NCBI GenBank assembly: GCA_039707465.1
Contig: CM077645.1
Span: 62,281,850-62,345,849 of the forward strand
Direction: 5' to 3'
Length of the DNA: 64,000 nucleotides
DNA from: Rhabdophis nuchalis
Taxonomy: Eukaryota > Chordata > Lepidosauria > Squamata > Natricidae
Shown here piece by piece: positions 1 to 12,775 of this stretch. The notes beneath the pieces were generated by a model, which searched no databases, had not been told where the DNA came from, and saw only the letters and a program-made list of their open reading frames with translations. Numbering within the stretch: the stretch's first letter is position 1; each line of letters starts with the position of its first letter. The position numbers were made by a program, and so were the translations under genes.

Positions 1-220
1 CTCTGGAAAGTTTAAATCCCGTTTCTTTACAGATCTGACCTTTCCCTGTGGAGTCAATTCGGCCAGAAAGCCCAATTTTGAATGTGAGCTCAGATTTGAG
101 AAAGAAACCCATATTCTCGTTCTCCTGGCTCCGAAAAGCTTAATCCAGCTACTTTGTGGGTCTGAGTTTTCCCTGAACTCAGTTTGGCCAGAAAGCCTAA
201 ATCTAGAAAAGTTTCCAGTA
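1..220. repeat. Degenerate direct repeat at the window edge
   Basis: Two related segments of about 125 bases share GGCCAGAAAGCC (61-72 and 186-197), TTTTCCCTG-like text before it and GAAA(A)GTTT nearby. It looks like the edge of a longer low-copy or repeat-derived block cut by the window boundary. It could not be assigned to a family. Confidence 0.35.
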
Positions 221-430
221 GAATATATACATGATTGAGTTTAGATGAAATATAATCTATATTACTTGCTTTTTATTAAAGAATGTTAATCTTAGACTAA
301 AAGTTGCACTTGCAATTAATAGTACAATAAATATTGTTTATAGCAACAGTTAAAAATGTGCAAATTAAAAAGCATGACATTCTCAGTCTCTCATGTTGAT
401 GTTTTGTGACACTTTCCATTTGTCTGATAG

Positions 431-549
431 CCGCAGCAGATGACAGATGTTACAAATATGCAGACTGTGCCAGTTGTACTGCTAATACAAATGGCTGTCA
501 ATGGTGTGATGATAAGAAATGCATTTCTGCAAACAGTAACTGCAGCATG
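431..549 (+). CDS. ATRNL1: ATRNL1 exon 1 of window: PSI domain (most of it)
   Basis: This exon encodes about 39 residues starting (T)AADDRC and ending NSNCSM. It carries seven cysteines in the plexin-semaphorin-integrin (PSI) pattern, including DCASC and GCQWC. The eighth cysteine, in NYTKC, is supplied by the next exon. The acceptor follows a pyrimidine-rich stretch ending TCTGATAG at 430. Two further AGs occur at 435-436 and 438-439, but the start at 431 best fits the family's residues before DDRC. The donor is GTGAGT at 550 and falls between codons (phase 0). A PSI module like this lies just after the kelch propeller in attractins and acts as an extracellular spacer. SNCS is a potential N-glycosylation site. 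Confidence 0.88.
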
Positions 550-1084
550 GTGAGTGTTGATTACTACATTGTGGTTTTGTTAATGATTCTGCTTTGTAAT
601 CATTAGCTTGCTCTTTGGTGCCATCAAATGTAAATGTCATATTAAAATCAGAGTTTGATGCTAATGCTGAATTAACATCATACATTAATTGCAAATGTAT
701 TTAATATAATTGAAAAGAGAAATAATAAAACTTGTACAGCAGTTATTTTCCATTTTCTTTGCCAATAAAACAAAGCACTTAAACTTGAAGCAACTAATTT
801 AATAACTTAACATACTCTGAAGCATTCTTCATATCTAACCATTGGGGAAGTATGAATCATAATCATGTAGAGGGTTTTGGCTGTTTTCCCCTTCTTCATA
901 AACTATGCCCAAATTTGCAAGATTAGTGCATGTAAGAAAATTACGCGTGTCAAATTATCAAAATACACTTATCAGAATTAAATAGAAGTTCATAACCACT
1001 TCAGTTTATCAGGAAAAATTGTTCACAGTTAATATTTAAAATGTTTCACAAATTAATGCATGCTTACTGGTAAAGAGTACCATT

Positions 1085-2160
1085 GAAATAATAGAATCGT
1101 GGGGCTGAAAGAGACCTTGCAATCCAACCCATTTTGTATTGTGGAAACCAACCCATTTTGTATTATGGAAACCAAAAAGAGACACAATATTGCAAACATA
1201 GTCTGACAAATACTGCATAGAATGAAACTATTGCTTCTTCTATTCTTGACATGATATATCTGCTGATGCAATCCAAGATTTCATTGGCTCTTTTTGCCAA
1301 CTTTTACACAATGCTAGTTGGCACCTAATATGTGTCCTATCAAGACATCCATATTTTTCACAAAACTACTATTGCTGAGCCAAGTATCATCCATCTTGTA
1401 GCCGAACATCTGATATATCATACTTTAGTCTAGAATCCTAAATTTCTCACCGCTGAACTGCATTGTCTCCAAGTTGTATCATCATCTCTCCAAGTTGTAT
1501 CATCTGCAAATATATTTCATATTTCGATGGACTTTCCCCCCCCCCTCATTTGTCATTTATAAAAAAATGTTGTTGAGATTAGAATAGAACCCTGAGGTAC
1601 AATGCTGATAACCCTCTGCTTTTAGGTTTAGATCCATTAAGGACCATGTACTGGATATAGTTGTTCAAACAACTGCAAATCCATCTGATACTCCATCCAT
1701 CTTACATTGTTTCAGTTTATTCAGAAGCACACTGTGGTCAATGTCTAGGAACATTACATCTAGAGCATTCACTTGGTCTACTAATCTAGTTACTTTTTCA
1801 TACACATAACGTAATATTTTTCTGGTGCAATCTATGCTAGTTGATAGTAATCATTTTTTTTTCTTTTTGAGTGTAAACCCATTGATTGTTAACTTTTCCA
1901 GGATTTCCCATGTTTTGATGAAAACTAATTGATCTGTAGTTTTCTGGATCAACTTTTTTCTTTAAAAAAAAATTGGAACTGTTTTGCAATTTCTGGTATT
2001 TCCCTTATACTTCAGCAGTTTTCAAAGATTAAAGTCAGTGATTTTGATATCACATCTTACAGTTCCTACCCTCAAATGTATTTCATCCAGTGCAGGAGAC
2101 TTGAATTTATTCAAAGCAGCTAGCTATTGTCTCAACATTTTCTTACCTTTTTTGACCTGA
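1085..2160. mobile_element. Old sauropsid interspersed repeat, unclassified
   Basis: The segment opens with AATAGAATCGTGGGGCTGAA and contains CCTGAGGTAC, TAGATCCATT, GATCTGTAGTTTTCTGGATC and GGAGACTTGAATTTATTCAA in that order. I recognise this order from a widespread bird and reptile repeat. The copy is strongly diverged and AT-shifted, so it is old. A second, younger segment of the same family, from a different part of it, appears at 52258-52515. The family assignment is from memory. Confidence 0.45.
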
Positions 2161-5100
2161 CTTTTTTTTCTATGCCCTATGGGACATCTTATAATTTCCT
2201 TTTGCAAATAGATAAAAACAAAGTATAAATTAGCAGTTTAGCAATTCATTGCGCACCCATCTTAGCATGTTTTCCAAACAGAAAATATTTCCTTTCCTAA
2301 ATTTCTTTTTCTCTGAAACTTTAAGAAAAAAATTAAGAGTTGTTTTTAGCATTCTTGCAGGTCTTCCCATCTTTACGGATTCAGATTATTTCTTGATGTT
2401 CTGTTTGTACTTACCATTTTTAAAACTAATTCTTTTTGTATTTCAACATAGAAAACTTTATATAATTAATTCAGTGTTATCAGCTGTTTCCTGATATTTT
2501 CTTTTTGGTTATAGTGTTTGGACCATAATCATTTTTTTTCCAGAATTTGCTCCTGAATTGTTTTTTCTTTCAGAATTTCTATCCTACTTTTTCATTTTTC
2601 CCTACAGAGTACAGTTGGCCTTATTATGAAAAAGTGTATAAAACTGCAAAGGAGTAGTTTTTTGATTGCAAGTGGAATGTAGAAGTAGTTATTATATGAA
2701 TTAGATGTTCTTTTTTATGTTGTTGGTCTGTGTCTCCTAAGTTTTCTCACTGTTCTCCATGCGAATTTAGGCTATTACAAATTGGTTCAGCATTATCTGA
2801 TGAGCCTTCAACTGTCCCACTGTCAGTATAAATGAACGCATTAATAAATAGAAAGATTCATGGAGATAAATTGCAAAGTTATATTAGGAATAATTTGGAG
2901 CATTTGAGCAGTTTGATAATGGAATTATCTAGTTTAAGAGATAGTTACTTCATCCTTCAGGGAAATGTTCAAGCAGAGACCGGATATCCATGTTTGATGA
3001 GGTTTTAAACTAAATATTTGAATTACATTAGGTATTGAATTTGAAAGCCTAAGTGGCATAATATAACTCCAGAGTTTTAAGAGTATATTTAATTTTGAAG
3101 ATAAACAATAGCATCTGATAATGGATACATTTTGGAGATACATATTTTGTTCAGGTTAATAGCCTGATTATTAAATACAGTCAGGATTAACTTTACAATA
3201 ATAATGTATATTCTTATAACAGTGCTTGCTCTTATTAATATTATTGCCTTTTGTTTTGATAATGACATTTTCCATATTTTAGAGGCATATAACATTGTTT
3301 TAAAGAAGATTTTCATGCTGTTTATTTTCCTGAATTTAATAAGAGAGTATACTTAAACCTTCCTTCCTTAGACACTTCTTACCACCCTGATATATGTTCC
3401 CTTGGGGGAAAAAACATGAAGATTCTTATCAACAGTGATGGACTTTACTTATGTGTTATCGGTGGCGTACAGTAGTGCTTTTGACAGAAAAATAAAATTA
3501 CTTGTGATAAGGGTAAAGTCTCAGAAATATATAAGAATACTGTGGATATTTCTCTGAGTCGATGAAACCATTTATGGGTATGATAACTATTTATCTTTAA
3601 AAACACACAAATATTGGAAAAAATGCATTTACACAAATACTTTTAGAAAAAAGCTTCCAAATAGCAGGTTATGTGATTTTTCATATATGATGCTTAGAAT
3701 AGAGAAGGTAAACAATCTAGATAAGAAATGAAGAAAAGGAAAGACCAAGAATATTATATTATATATCATTTAAGGCCTGTTAGGCAAGGACAGCTGGATA
3801 ACAAACAGAAATTATAGTTTAGAATTTCCCCATATCATATATTATCTTTATTGAGAAAGCAGTGAAGCTGAAATTTCAAACTACTCATGAATGCTAACAT
3901 GCAGAAAGCATAGTTGAAATGTAAATGTGCTAGAGCTTACCATTTATCACATTCACATAGAATATGGTACAACCAGATTTTTTGCAAATTTACTTTGCCT
4001 CTGCAAACTAAATATTTTCATTTTTTTATTCCTACTCTTATAATTCTAAGCATAGAAATTCCAACCAGTTATATAGACATCTATGCTTTTATTAACATTG
4101 ATTGATTCCTCTTGGACAAAAGTATTTATCTGGATCCACAGGTTAAAGAAGGTTGTCAGAGGAGTTATAGTTGCTGCTAATTAATAGAAACTGTACATAT
4201 ATGCACACTTCCTTCCCTTCCCTTCCCTTCAAAGATGAAACTGAAGTTTATATGTCAAGATGTATTAATGATTTTCTGAAGAAAATATCCCTGAAGTTTA
4301 AGTGGAAAATAGGTAACGCAAGTACTTCATTCTTCATAAGCACTGTCATAATTCACAGTTATCCTTATCAGTAATAATAAAAATATTTACATTGTGAAAC
4401 TAGATAAAATTGGTACGTTTTAACAAAAGTCTGTTACCAATTATCTGGGCTCATATCTTAGTTGCAAGGTGAGAAAACATTATTAAAGATATACAGTGTT
4501 TGAATTTGAAAAAGTAACGGTCCTTTGGATCCTGCATGGGCATCTTCTCTGCTGTTGGTTACTACTTAAATATATGTTGCTATCTCCTTAACTCAAACAC
4601 ATATTTTCCTGAATCCATACAGGTACCATGTGGACACAGGAAAAGGCACAGCTTCTTTAAGGAGCAGATGACAGAAGGTGCCCATGTCAGATCTGAAGTG
4701 CCTTTGCCTGGTTGAGATCTGAATACTGCACACATTTATAAAAGTCAGTTTCTCACTCACATAATGTGTAATGTTGAAATAAATTATAGTTGTGATGGCC
4801 TGATTTACAGTGTATGCTAAAACAAATGTATGGATTCCTTACCCACACTGCATTACAAGGTAACACATGTCATTTCAGCTTAGAAAAACTTATTGCGTGT
4901 ACTTTGTCATTTTTCAATAGAACTATTTCCCTGAGTAATTCTACAGGATCATATTTGGTAACTTCAAGGGGCCGTATATCTTTGTTATGGGACTGCAGGG
5001 TTCCTCTGCAGTATTGAATTATCTCTGGATATAATTATCAAATATGTAAATAAGGTCTTTGTAAACTTCTTTTATTTTTTCCATTGGAGCATTAATTATT

Positions 5101-5940
5101 ATCTAATTCTTAATCTTGCAACATGTATATCTTTGAAGTTAGCTTCATTAAAGTTCTGAGAACAGCTGTGACTAAATGTTGATGAAAATAACCTCACCAA
5201 TTAAAGGCCTTATCTGGAAGCCATTTCACAACTCCAAATATATAGCAAAACATCTGCAGTTTAGATGAGATACTTTTCAACTATACATAGAGGACGATTT
5301 TCACTGATCTAATCATGCATGAGATCCATAAGCACCTCTTTATCTGTTGTAGTACAACTGGGAAACTGTGTAATAACAATGAGATCCCTCCTTCATAACT
5401 GATTTGTAACACATAAAATAAGTGAAATTACTGATTTCCTTATAAGAAATACATAGTAAGGAATTTCTTCTGCAGATAATTTTCAGTGAAGTTGCAATTT
5501 CCATTTTGCTTTTGTAGAAAGCAGAACTCTAGCTAGTAGCCAGGGGCACTGTGCGAAGCGATTCAACAGCATCATACTTTGCTAATGCAAAAAATGAAGT
5601 TGGGATGGCAATCTACTCCTTTTAGTGAACCCAGAACTGAGAAGAACAATTGAAGGTGTGCACTGTTTTGAGAGTAACCCATATGCCTCCTTCTCTTTTG
5701 AGATGCTACATTTAAAATTTATATATTATAAATATCACAACATATGGAGTGTTTGTATCAGTGTTGGAATTAAGTATATAAGAGCATATCTTTGATGATG
5801 CCACCATAGTTTTCTGAAAGTCCTGTCCTCTTATTTGATAAATATATATCTCCAATTTGGATAAAATGCTAAAATTAGACCTGCAGGTCTATGGAGCTTG
5901 AGAGAAAAAAAGAGAAACGTTAACTGTTAAAATCGCCTAC
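2161..5940. other. Intron 1, AT-rich, no feature recognised
   Basis: Apart from a short CCCTT-rich tract near 4208-4230, I see no gene, repeat family or structured element here. The short open frames have no recognisable domains. Confidence 0.5.
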
Positions 5941-5944
5941 ATTT

Positions 5945-6480
5945 AAAAAAAAAATTTATTAAAAGATTATAAGCTCATAGTAAGAATTAATACAATCTCA
6001 TAGTAAAAATTAATACAAACTAAAAGAGCAAAAAAAAGTAAAAAGGCCAAAGCGAAAGAAAAAAACAACAGAAAGGGAAAAAAAGAATTTAATAAAGAAA
6101 AAGGTTACTTCCAACCCTTATCACAAGTATATACAAATTTAGTAATTTTTCACCTCCTTTTATTTTACAACCAATAATGTCATTTCAGTACAGGCTTCAG
6201 CAAAAGTCTATTAAGGTCTGTCAGTAATAACAATATATCTTTTTTTAACCCTGATTAACTAAACCAATTTAGAATTAGTGCCCACTCAGAATTATAATAG
6301 ATTACGTTGGTGTTCAATCCTAGGCAGTGAGAGATGTTTCTCTATCAGAGTGCAAAGAGAAAATACCTTCTGTGAACTCCACATAGGCATCAGGATGGGC
6401 ATCCAGTCAGTAGACACTCAGCTCCATTCAGCCATCCCGCCTCCACCTGGATAAAAGGGATTACAGGGTAGTAAAAAGAA
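5945..6480 (-). mobile_element. Possible retroelement remnant (minus strand)
   Basis: The left part is a purine-rich, A-rich stretch. Read on the minus strand it is T-rich and ends in AATAAATTTTTTTTTT, like a LINE 3' end. The right part (6330-6450) is less AT-rich than its surroundings. The direction and family are uncertain. Confidence 0.3.
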
Positions 6481-6974
6481 AAGAAAAAAGATCCGATAAA
6501 GAAACAAATAATGCACAAGATTCTTTCATGATAATCTGAAGAAAAGCCATGGCCTTTCTAAATATAAACCTTGCCCAAGATTCAGGAAATCAAAAAGTAC
6601 GGCTTCTTTTGTTAGAGAGAATGGTTATGTAAGTATCTTAAAATTGCTACAATCTGTTAATAAATATCCAGGCATTCTTAGAAACCCAGGAAAGAAGAAA
6701 TGTAATTTGTAGAATTAATAAGCAGGGGAATGCTTAAAATATCTAGAAAACTGGAATGAATAAAGAAACCACGAAGTATTATATTCAAGTTGAGCCATTG
6801 TATATACATCTAGAGCTTAAGGGAATTAACTAATGAATGCAACAAACCACCAACAATTACTTTTGATAACTCATAGAAAACAGGAAGGCAATAGAGAATA
6901 TGAAGGAATGGAAAAACAAATATTGTTTAAAACTTTATCAATTACTACTACATAATACGAACTTCAGTAAAGTA

Positions 6975-7195
6975 CTGTGTTTTTCAGAGTATAAGACGCA
7001 CCAATATTTTGAAGAGGTAAATTTAAAAAAAATGTTTTTGGCCTCCCCGGCTCCCAGGAGCACTCTGCAGGCATCCAAAACCCTTTGCACGCTCTGTTTT
7101 TTGTGAAAAATGTGGCATGCAAATAGTTTGGGAGCCCTGCAAAGTGCTTCTGGGGACCCGGGAGCACAAAAATGTGATGCGTGGGGGCTTGATTT
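6975..7195 (+). mobile_element. TA-flanked MITE, left end only
   Basis: A TA at 6973-6974 is followed by CTGTGTTTTTCAGAGTATAA and GACGCACC, the terminal sequence shared with the elements at 22016, 30402 and 41418. The interior holds the same imperfect palindrome of GC-rich CCCAGGAGCACTCTGCAGG type. No matching right end is found before 8700, so the copy is truncated or rearranged. Confidence 0.6.
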
Positions 7196-7589
7196 TCTTA
7201 AAGAGTAAGGCTACCTATCTCAAATCCACTTTTCTTTACCCCTGGCAGGGTAGGACTAAACATCTCTCTCCACACTTTATTTCCCCACCTTCCCTCGGAC
7301 TGGCAGTGATGGTAAGCCGTTTGGCCCAAGGAGGGGCACTTCTTCTCTTCAGCGATTAGAGAAAGACACGTGGAACTGCTGAATGGCTGCTTTTGTGCTT
7401 GACTGGGAATGACCTATTGGATGAGGAGGGGTGGGGATCCCTTCCATTTGGATTAATGGTTCCTCGCAGCAGCACCTGAGCAAAAGGGAAGCATAAATGA
7501 AACAACCCTGCAAGGCTGCCTCCTTGAACAACCAGGCTTGTTCTCTTGGCAACCCCGCTTCCTTCTTGGGTCTTGGGGCAAAAGCAGGT

Positions 7590-8290
7590 GTCAGGCTCCA
7601 GGGAGATTCCCAACCTGGTGCTCCTGCATTTCAAAGTTTCCTTTCCATCCCACACTTCTTCCACTAGCCAAGATCTCAATGATGCCAATATCTTTTTCCA
7701 GAGAGAAAGTGGAGATCTAGCATCCTGAGAAAAGCCTTCTGCAGAGGAGATTTGTCCTCTTTCCTTTCTCCACCTCGCCTCCCCCCCCCAAGTCTGTCCA
7801 GATCTGTCATGCAGCAAAGAGATATGGTAGTGGCACTCAATCGCAGCAGTGGCATAAGCACTGCGTGACAGATCTAAGTGGATTGGGGTGGGGAGATGCA
7901 GCAAGGGAAGAGGACCAATCTCCTCTGCACGAAGGCTTTTCTCATGATGCTAGATCTCCACTTTCTCTCTGGAAAAAGCTATTGGCATCATTGGGATTTT
8001 GGCTAGTGAAAGAAGTGCGGCATGGAAAGGAAACTTCAGAATGTGGGAGCACCGGGTTGGAGGTCTCCTTGGAACCTTGCATCTGCCGCATTCCGAAGTT
8101 TCCATCCTGCGTTTCTTTCACTAGCCAAAATCCCAATGATGCAATAGCTTTTTCCGGAAAGAAAGTGGAGCTCTAACAGCCTGAGAAAAGCCTTTGTGCA
8201 GAAGAGATTGGTCCTCTTTCATCCCCCCCTCCCCCCCAATCTGCCTGCATCTGTCATGCAGCAAAGAGATATGGTAGCTGGGTGCAATAG
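7590..8290. repeat. Three-unit repeat in alternating orientation
   Basis: A unit of about 130 bases, containing CACTAGCCAA, AGAAAGTGGAG and GAGAAAAGCCTT, occurs directly at 7631-7760, inverted at 7905-8040 and directly again at 8090-8220. The extension GTCATGCAGCAAAGAGATAT follows units 1 and 3 (near 7806 and 8251). The unit is unusually GC-rich for this intron. The open frames across it are by-products of the repeat. It is probably the interior of a fold-back DNA element. Confidence 0.7.
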
Positions 8291-8704
8291 GAACAGTGGC
8301 TGCTATTGGGGGATTGCAGCGCCTGCTTCAACAGCCCCTTCTCGGGTGGTTGTGGTCGTGGTTGGCAGAGAGCGCAATAACAGTGTTTTCAGGTGGCAGC
8401 GCGGTGATCTTTGCTGCCTGGAACGATCTGAGAAGGGTCAGGTGAAGCAGGTGCTATGTGAGAGGTTTACGGCAAGGTGGATTGCTGCTCGGGATCCCGC
8501 TTCTCCATATAACTCAGTCAGAGGACCGTCAGCTTCTGCTCCTGGCCCGGGAGATCGATCTGGCCAGGAGGAATACAAGCCTCATTTTTGGATTGGGGAG
8601 GAAAAAGAGTGACAGCTATTTTAGCTCCCTATGTTCAATATAGATTAAGGCGATTAGCAGTTAAATACAAATATAAAATAAAACCTGTCTCAGAAGAGTA
8701 AGTA

Positions 8705-9135
8705 TAAATCTTTATTACAGTCAAAGACCAGCAATACACATTACTTTTTACAATATGTTAAAAAGTACTAACATTAAGATGTAATAAAAAATGTTGATGT
8801 TAAAAGAGGAAAATAAAATACATGTTCTCAAATTGTTCGGGTCACTTCCTGGTTTACCAGGGTGCAAAGCCATTAAGTATAGGAGTAGATACAATGGTCC
8901 AGAAATTGTTAGAGATATGTCCACATAATTGGTACCAGATGACAACTATACTTCTGTAACCCATTTTTTTCTTGTGGACACTGAAGCAGCACAGACCTTT
9001 GATACTGCATACGTGATAGCCAGGTTTGTATCCTGGAGGAGAAAGCCTAGATAAAAATTGTCTGCCCTCCCTGCCAATCTCTCTAATAAAGGAGAATATG
9101 TGCAGACCTACAAGCTCCGTATAGGTCCCAGTGTA

Positions 9136-9174
<39 letters not shown>

Positions 9175-10010
9175 TTTAATTTCTAGACCGCTCCCTCTCC
9201 CCAAGGGGACTCGGAGCGGTGCACAGGGAAAATTAAAACAATAAATATACAAAACAGTTAAAAAACACATTAAACAATAAGACCCTGCGCTAAAATTCCC
9301 CAAAACCAATCACTAAAACCCTAAACCCTATAATACTGTGGTAAGAGGCTACCCTAGGCCGGCCAAGTTGAAAAAGTGCGTTTTCAATTTCAGACGGAAG
9401 GAACGGAGGTCCGTGGTAGTTCTAATATCGGGGGGGAGGTCGTTCCAGAGGGCAGGGCCCGCCACAGAGAGAGCCCTTCCCCTGGGCGTCGCCCGCTGAC
9501 AAAGTTTGGTGGACGGCACCCGGAGAAGTCCCTCTCTGTGGGAGCGAATCGGCCGTGAGGAAGTATGAGGCAGAATCCGATCCCGCAGATAGCTAGGTCC
9601 CGAGCCATGGAGCGCTTTAAAGATGATGACTAGCACCTTGAAGCGCACCCGTAATACAACATGTGAGATATCTTCCACTTTACCACATATACAAACCCAT
9701 TCTGCTATAGGTGTTCTCTTATACCTGCCCTGGAGGACTGCTCTGAATGAAGAATGTTAAATCTGGCTCTGAAGAAAGCTATTCTTTGTTTTGGGAAGAT
9801 CAGGTCATTTAGATATCTTGCCGATTCCCACATCCCCCATTTGATTCTGTGCCTACTGTGGAGAGTCAACCTATTTAGTTCTTTTTGGAGCTCCATGTAC
9901 TTCATTCTATTGATTACTACTTGCTTTGTTTGATCAAAGCCTAGAGACATTAAGAATACCAGAGAGCCCATAAGAGTCCAGCTTCCTGTCTCAGAAGAAA
10001 ATACAATTCA
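8705..10010 (-). mobile_element. LINE 3' part, split by a CR1 insertion
   Basis: Read on the minus strand, 9971 to 9655 encodes a degraded endonuclease-class LINE C-terminus ending near GKVEDISHVV. The element resumes at about 9130 and runs to a 3' end with TGACTGTAATAAAG at 8705-8725. The coding piece contains helical RFNILHSEQSSRAGIREHL-like text. The exact LINE clade is uncertain. The two halves flank the CR1 copy at 9133-9652, so that copy inserted later. Confidence 0.55.
9133..9652 (-). mobile_element. CR1 LINE 3' fragment (minus)
   Basis: The minus strand encodes the end of the CR1 second ORF: KVLVIIFKALHGSGPSYLRD, RPIRSHREGLLRVPS, VAGPALWNDLP and a C-terminal FFNLAGLG. A 3' UTR follows, ending in a (TTA)n tail, seen on plus as (TAA)n at 9136-9174. 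The tail text CTCCGAGTCCCC marks a different subfamily from the copies at 12776 and 34245. Confidence 0.88.
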
Positions 10011-10077
10011 GCATCACTATTCTATCTTACTTTGCACCAATTAATATATCCATCCTAAACCTGTCAATCTAATATGT

Positions 10078-10397
10078 CCGTGATGGTGAATCTATGGCAC
10101 GGGTGCCACAGGTGGCACGCAGAGCCATTTGTTAGGGCACACAAGGCGTTGCCCTGTCAGCTCCAGCGCACATGTCCAGCTGACTTTGGCTTTCTTTTGA
10201 GGCAGTTTTTCACCCTCCAGAGACTTTCCTGAAGGCTCCTAAGGGCTGAAGGCTCCTCAAGGCTCCGGAGGGCGAAAAATGACCCTATGAGCAAACCAGA
10301 GGGGGAAAGCACGCACATGTGTGGCACGTCCATGCACGATGCCACCTGCGCTCCCCCCACTTTTGGCACGCGAGCCAAAAAAGGTTCACCATTACTG
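10078..10397. mobile_element. hAT-type MITE with 8-bp target duplication
   Basis: The left end reads CCGTGATGGTGAATC; the right end, reverse complemented, reads CAGTAATGGTGAACC. The flanks TAATATGT (10070-10077) and TGATATGT (10398-10405) match at seven of eight bases. The termini and 8-bp duplication are those of hAT transposons. There is no coding capacity. A related right half lies at 52010-52256. Confidence 0.8.
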
Positions 10398-10405
10398 TGA
10401 TATGT

Positions 10406-12775
10406 TATATCAATTTGGATTTTATTATTTTAATTCTACTGGAATCTTAGTATACACAAGAATTACTTATTGGATTTGCATTTATACTAAATTACCAAGA
10501 CGTAGCCAAAAAGTAATTCATACCCTAAATATAAAAGCAATACTGAATATAAGAGAAATATACTGATTAGGAGCAAGGCTTTTCCGTTTTTAAAAAATAT
10601 CTTTTAAATATTTTTTGAAAAGCTTTAGATTTTCTACAATCAGAAAATTGTATCTACAAAAAAATAGAAAAATTGTGGGCTCCCTCATCCTATTACTTTT
10701 ATCAAACATTGTTTGCTACCATAAGGATTCATTCTCAGGAACAGTTAAAAACTGTTCAGAAATTTGACATTGTGATAATGATGTGTTAACAGGGAATATT
10801 AGGTAGAATTGTTATTAAATGAACAGATGGTACTTGCAATTTAAAATTCATTGTAATGTAGATATCAGGAAGGATTGTCAATAATGTTTAATGATTGAAC
10901 CAACTTAAATGCAAAAAGGTATTAAAACGTTACTAGAATTTATCTGTGCATATTTTGCAGATGAATTTAGTGTTGCTTTGCAACTTTTCGCTCCAAATAA
11001 TTTGTTTATATATATTTATGTGCTGTTGTCTTTTTGTGTTTTTAATTACCTTGTGAGCCAACTTTGTAGGCTATTTCTAAGTTGATCTTAATAACAGACT
11101 TTATTTTTATACTCTACAGCAAAAAGCTACTTGGTTTAGCAATTGCTTAGAATAGCATAAGTTCTCATTCTTAAATTTGAAAATTATATTTTCTGTTAGA
11201 AGGGAAGGAAAAATTGTTAGTCTACTCTTATCAAGACTGCAACAATGACATTTTTTCTTCACAGGTACTTCATATCCCACTTCTTTTTGAATAGATGTTA
11301 TAGTCAGTGAAATTTGTTTATGTTGCTACCTTGTTTCTTTTCTGTGTCTATAATCATTTTTTTTTTGCCCTGAGCTTACTCATTTTCTTTTAACTCTCTC
11401 TCAGATCCTATGCATCTTAATTTTTCTGTTCTTGTAATTCTCACTTATGTTTCCTTTCTAATATAGGCTTTAACATGAAACGCATTTATCCTTCATTAAT
11501 TTATAAAGAGATATGCGTGTTCCAGTACACTAGCTAACATTGGAGATTTCAAGTGCTTTAATCAACAATTCCAGTTAATTTTAACAGATAGCATATTTGC
11601 TGTATGTGTGAATCAAACTGGACTTCTTGTTTTTGCTTGGACCTTTCACTTCTCATCCAATTCACTTCTCCTAGGAATAAAAGCCGTTCACTTTGTCCCT
11701 TTTTACCCAGATTTGCTGATGAATATTTTTAATCTCATACTTTAAACCATTATGTGTTATTTCCTTATTTCTTAGCCTGTCCCTTTCCATTTCTTCTTTT
11801 TCCATGGCTCCAGGTTAAATTCCACTTTTTCTATCTTCCCACCCCGAGCATGTCTCTCTGGTTTGTAACAAGGCCCATAATTTTTATGGCTTCTATAATT
11901 GATCTAAAATTAAATTTCTTCCGCCATGAGATATCTTCTTCTTTTGTCCAGAAGTTTTTAATTTATTTCTTTACTGAGACTAAGATGTCTGTTAGCAGAC
12001 AATCTTTTGAACTTCTAGTTGCTCTTTATGAAGGTTTTTAATTTTTCAAATGTGGATTTAAAACCTTGATCATTCTTTTCCTTCTGACAATATTGGGAAA
12101 AGTTCATTTCATTACACAGAAATAACCCAAAGAGAAGTCTTGACACCATTTGGCCAGAAGAAGCCAATCCTGGGCCAATCCTGGGAAAGTGAGTTTTCTG
12201 AATTGCTTCTAAAACCTACAAGGGAGTTTTGCATACAATTTCAGAAGCTTCCCTATTATTAACTTTACAAACTGAGGTTTAACACTTATTGAAAGGATTA
12301 AAATGAATTATATCATTAGGTCCACTTAATGTGAATGCCTTTTCGATAGAGAACCGCAATTTCTGTACAGAAAGGGCTGTGCCGAAATTGGTCTGCTGTT
12401 GATCCCCACATTGTCTAGCGTATATGGGAAAGTTAAGAAATGCACCCATTTTTAACCTTGTTGAGGGTATCGATAGATATTTTAAAATTTGATGAATAAA
12501 TAAATAAATAAAAGTTTATTTTTATTTATATTCATTCCCTCAAAATAACTGCAATTGGTCTCTTTGATTACAAGAAGAAAAGCTTCCTATCATCAACTTC
12601 CTGGCTATTTTCTAAAAAATGTGTTGAATCTATGTTCTTCTAGTAAATTATGGCTGTGTGGGTGTTTTAGATATTCTGATGAAATTTTGAAGAAGATACA
12701 CATGGATAAGTGCACTGATAATGATCAGAACCTAAATGATAACTCCTGCTTTTCTTGCCAGTAGCTGCTTATTAT
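10406..12775. other. Intron 1, AT-rich, no feature recognised
   Basis: No gene or repeat family is recognised. An (AAAT)n tract lies near 12492-12512. Confidence 0.5.

Noticed and set aside
7356..7904. 182-codon minus-strand open frame
   Set aside because: It crosses two units of the alternately inverted repeat block, has no recognisable domain, and its partner frame on the other strand encodes related text because the units are palindromic.
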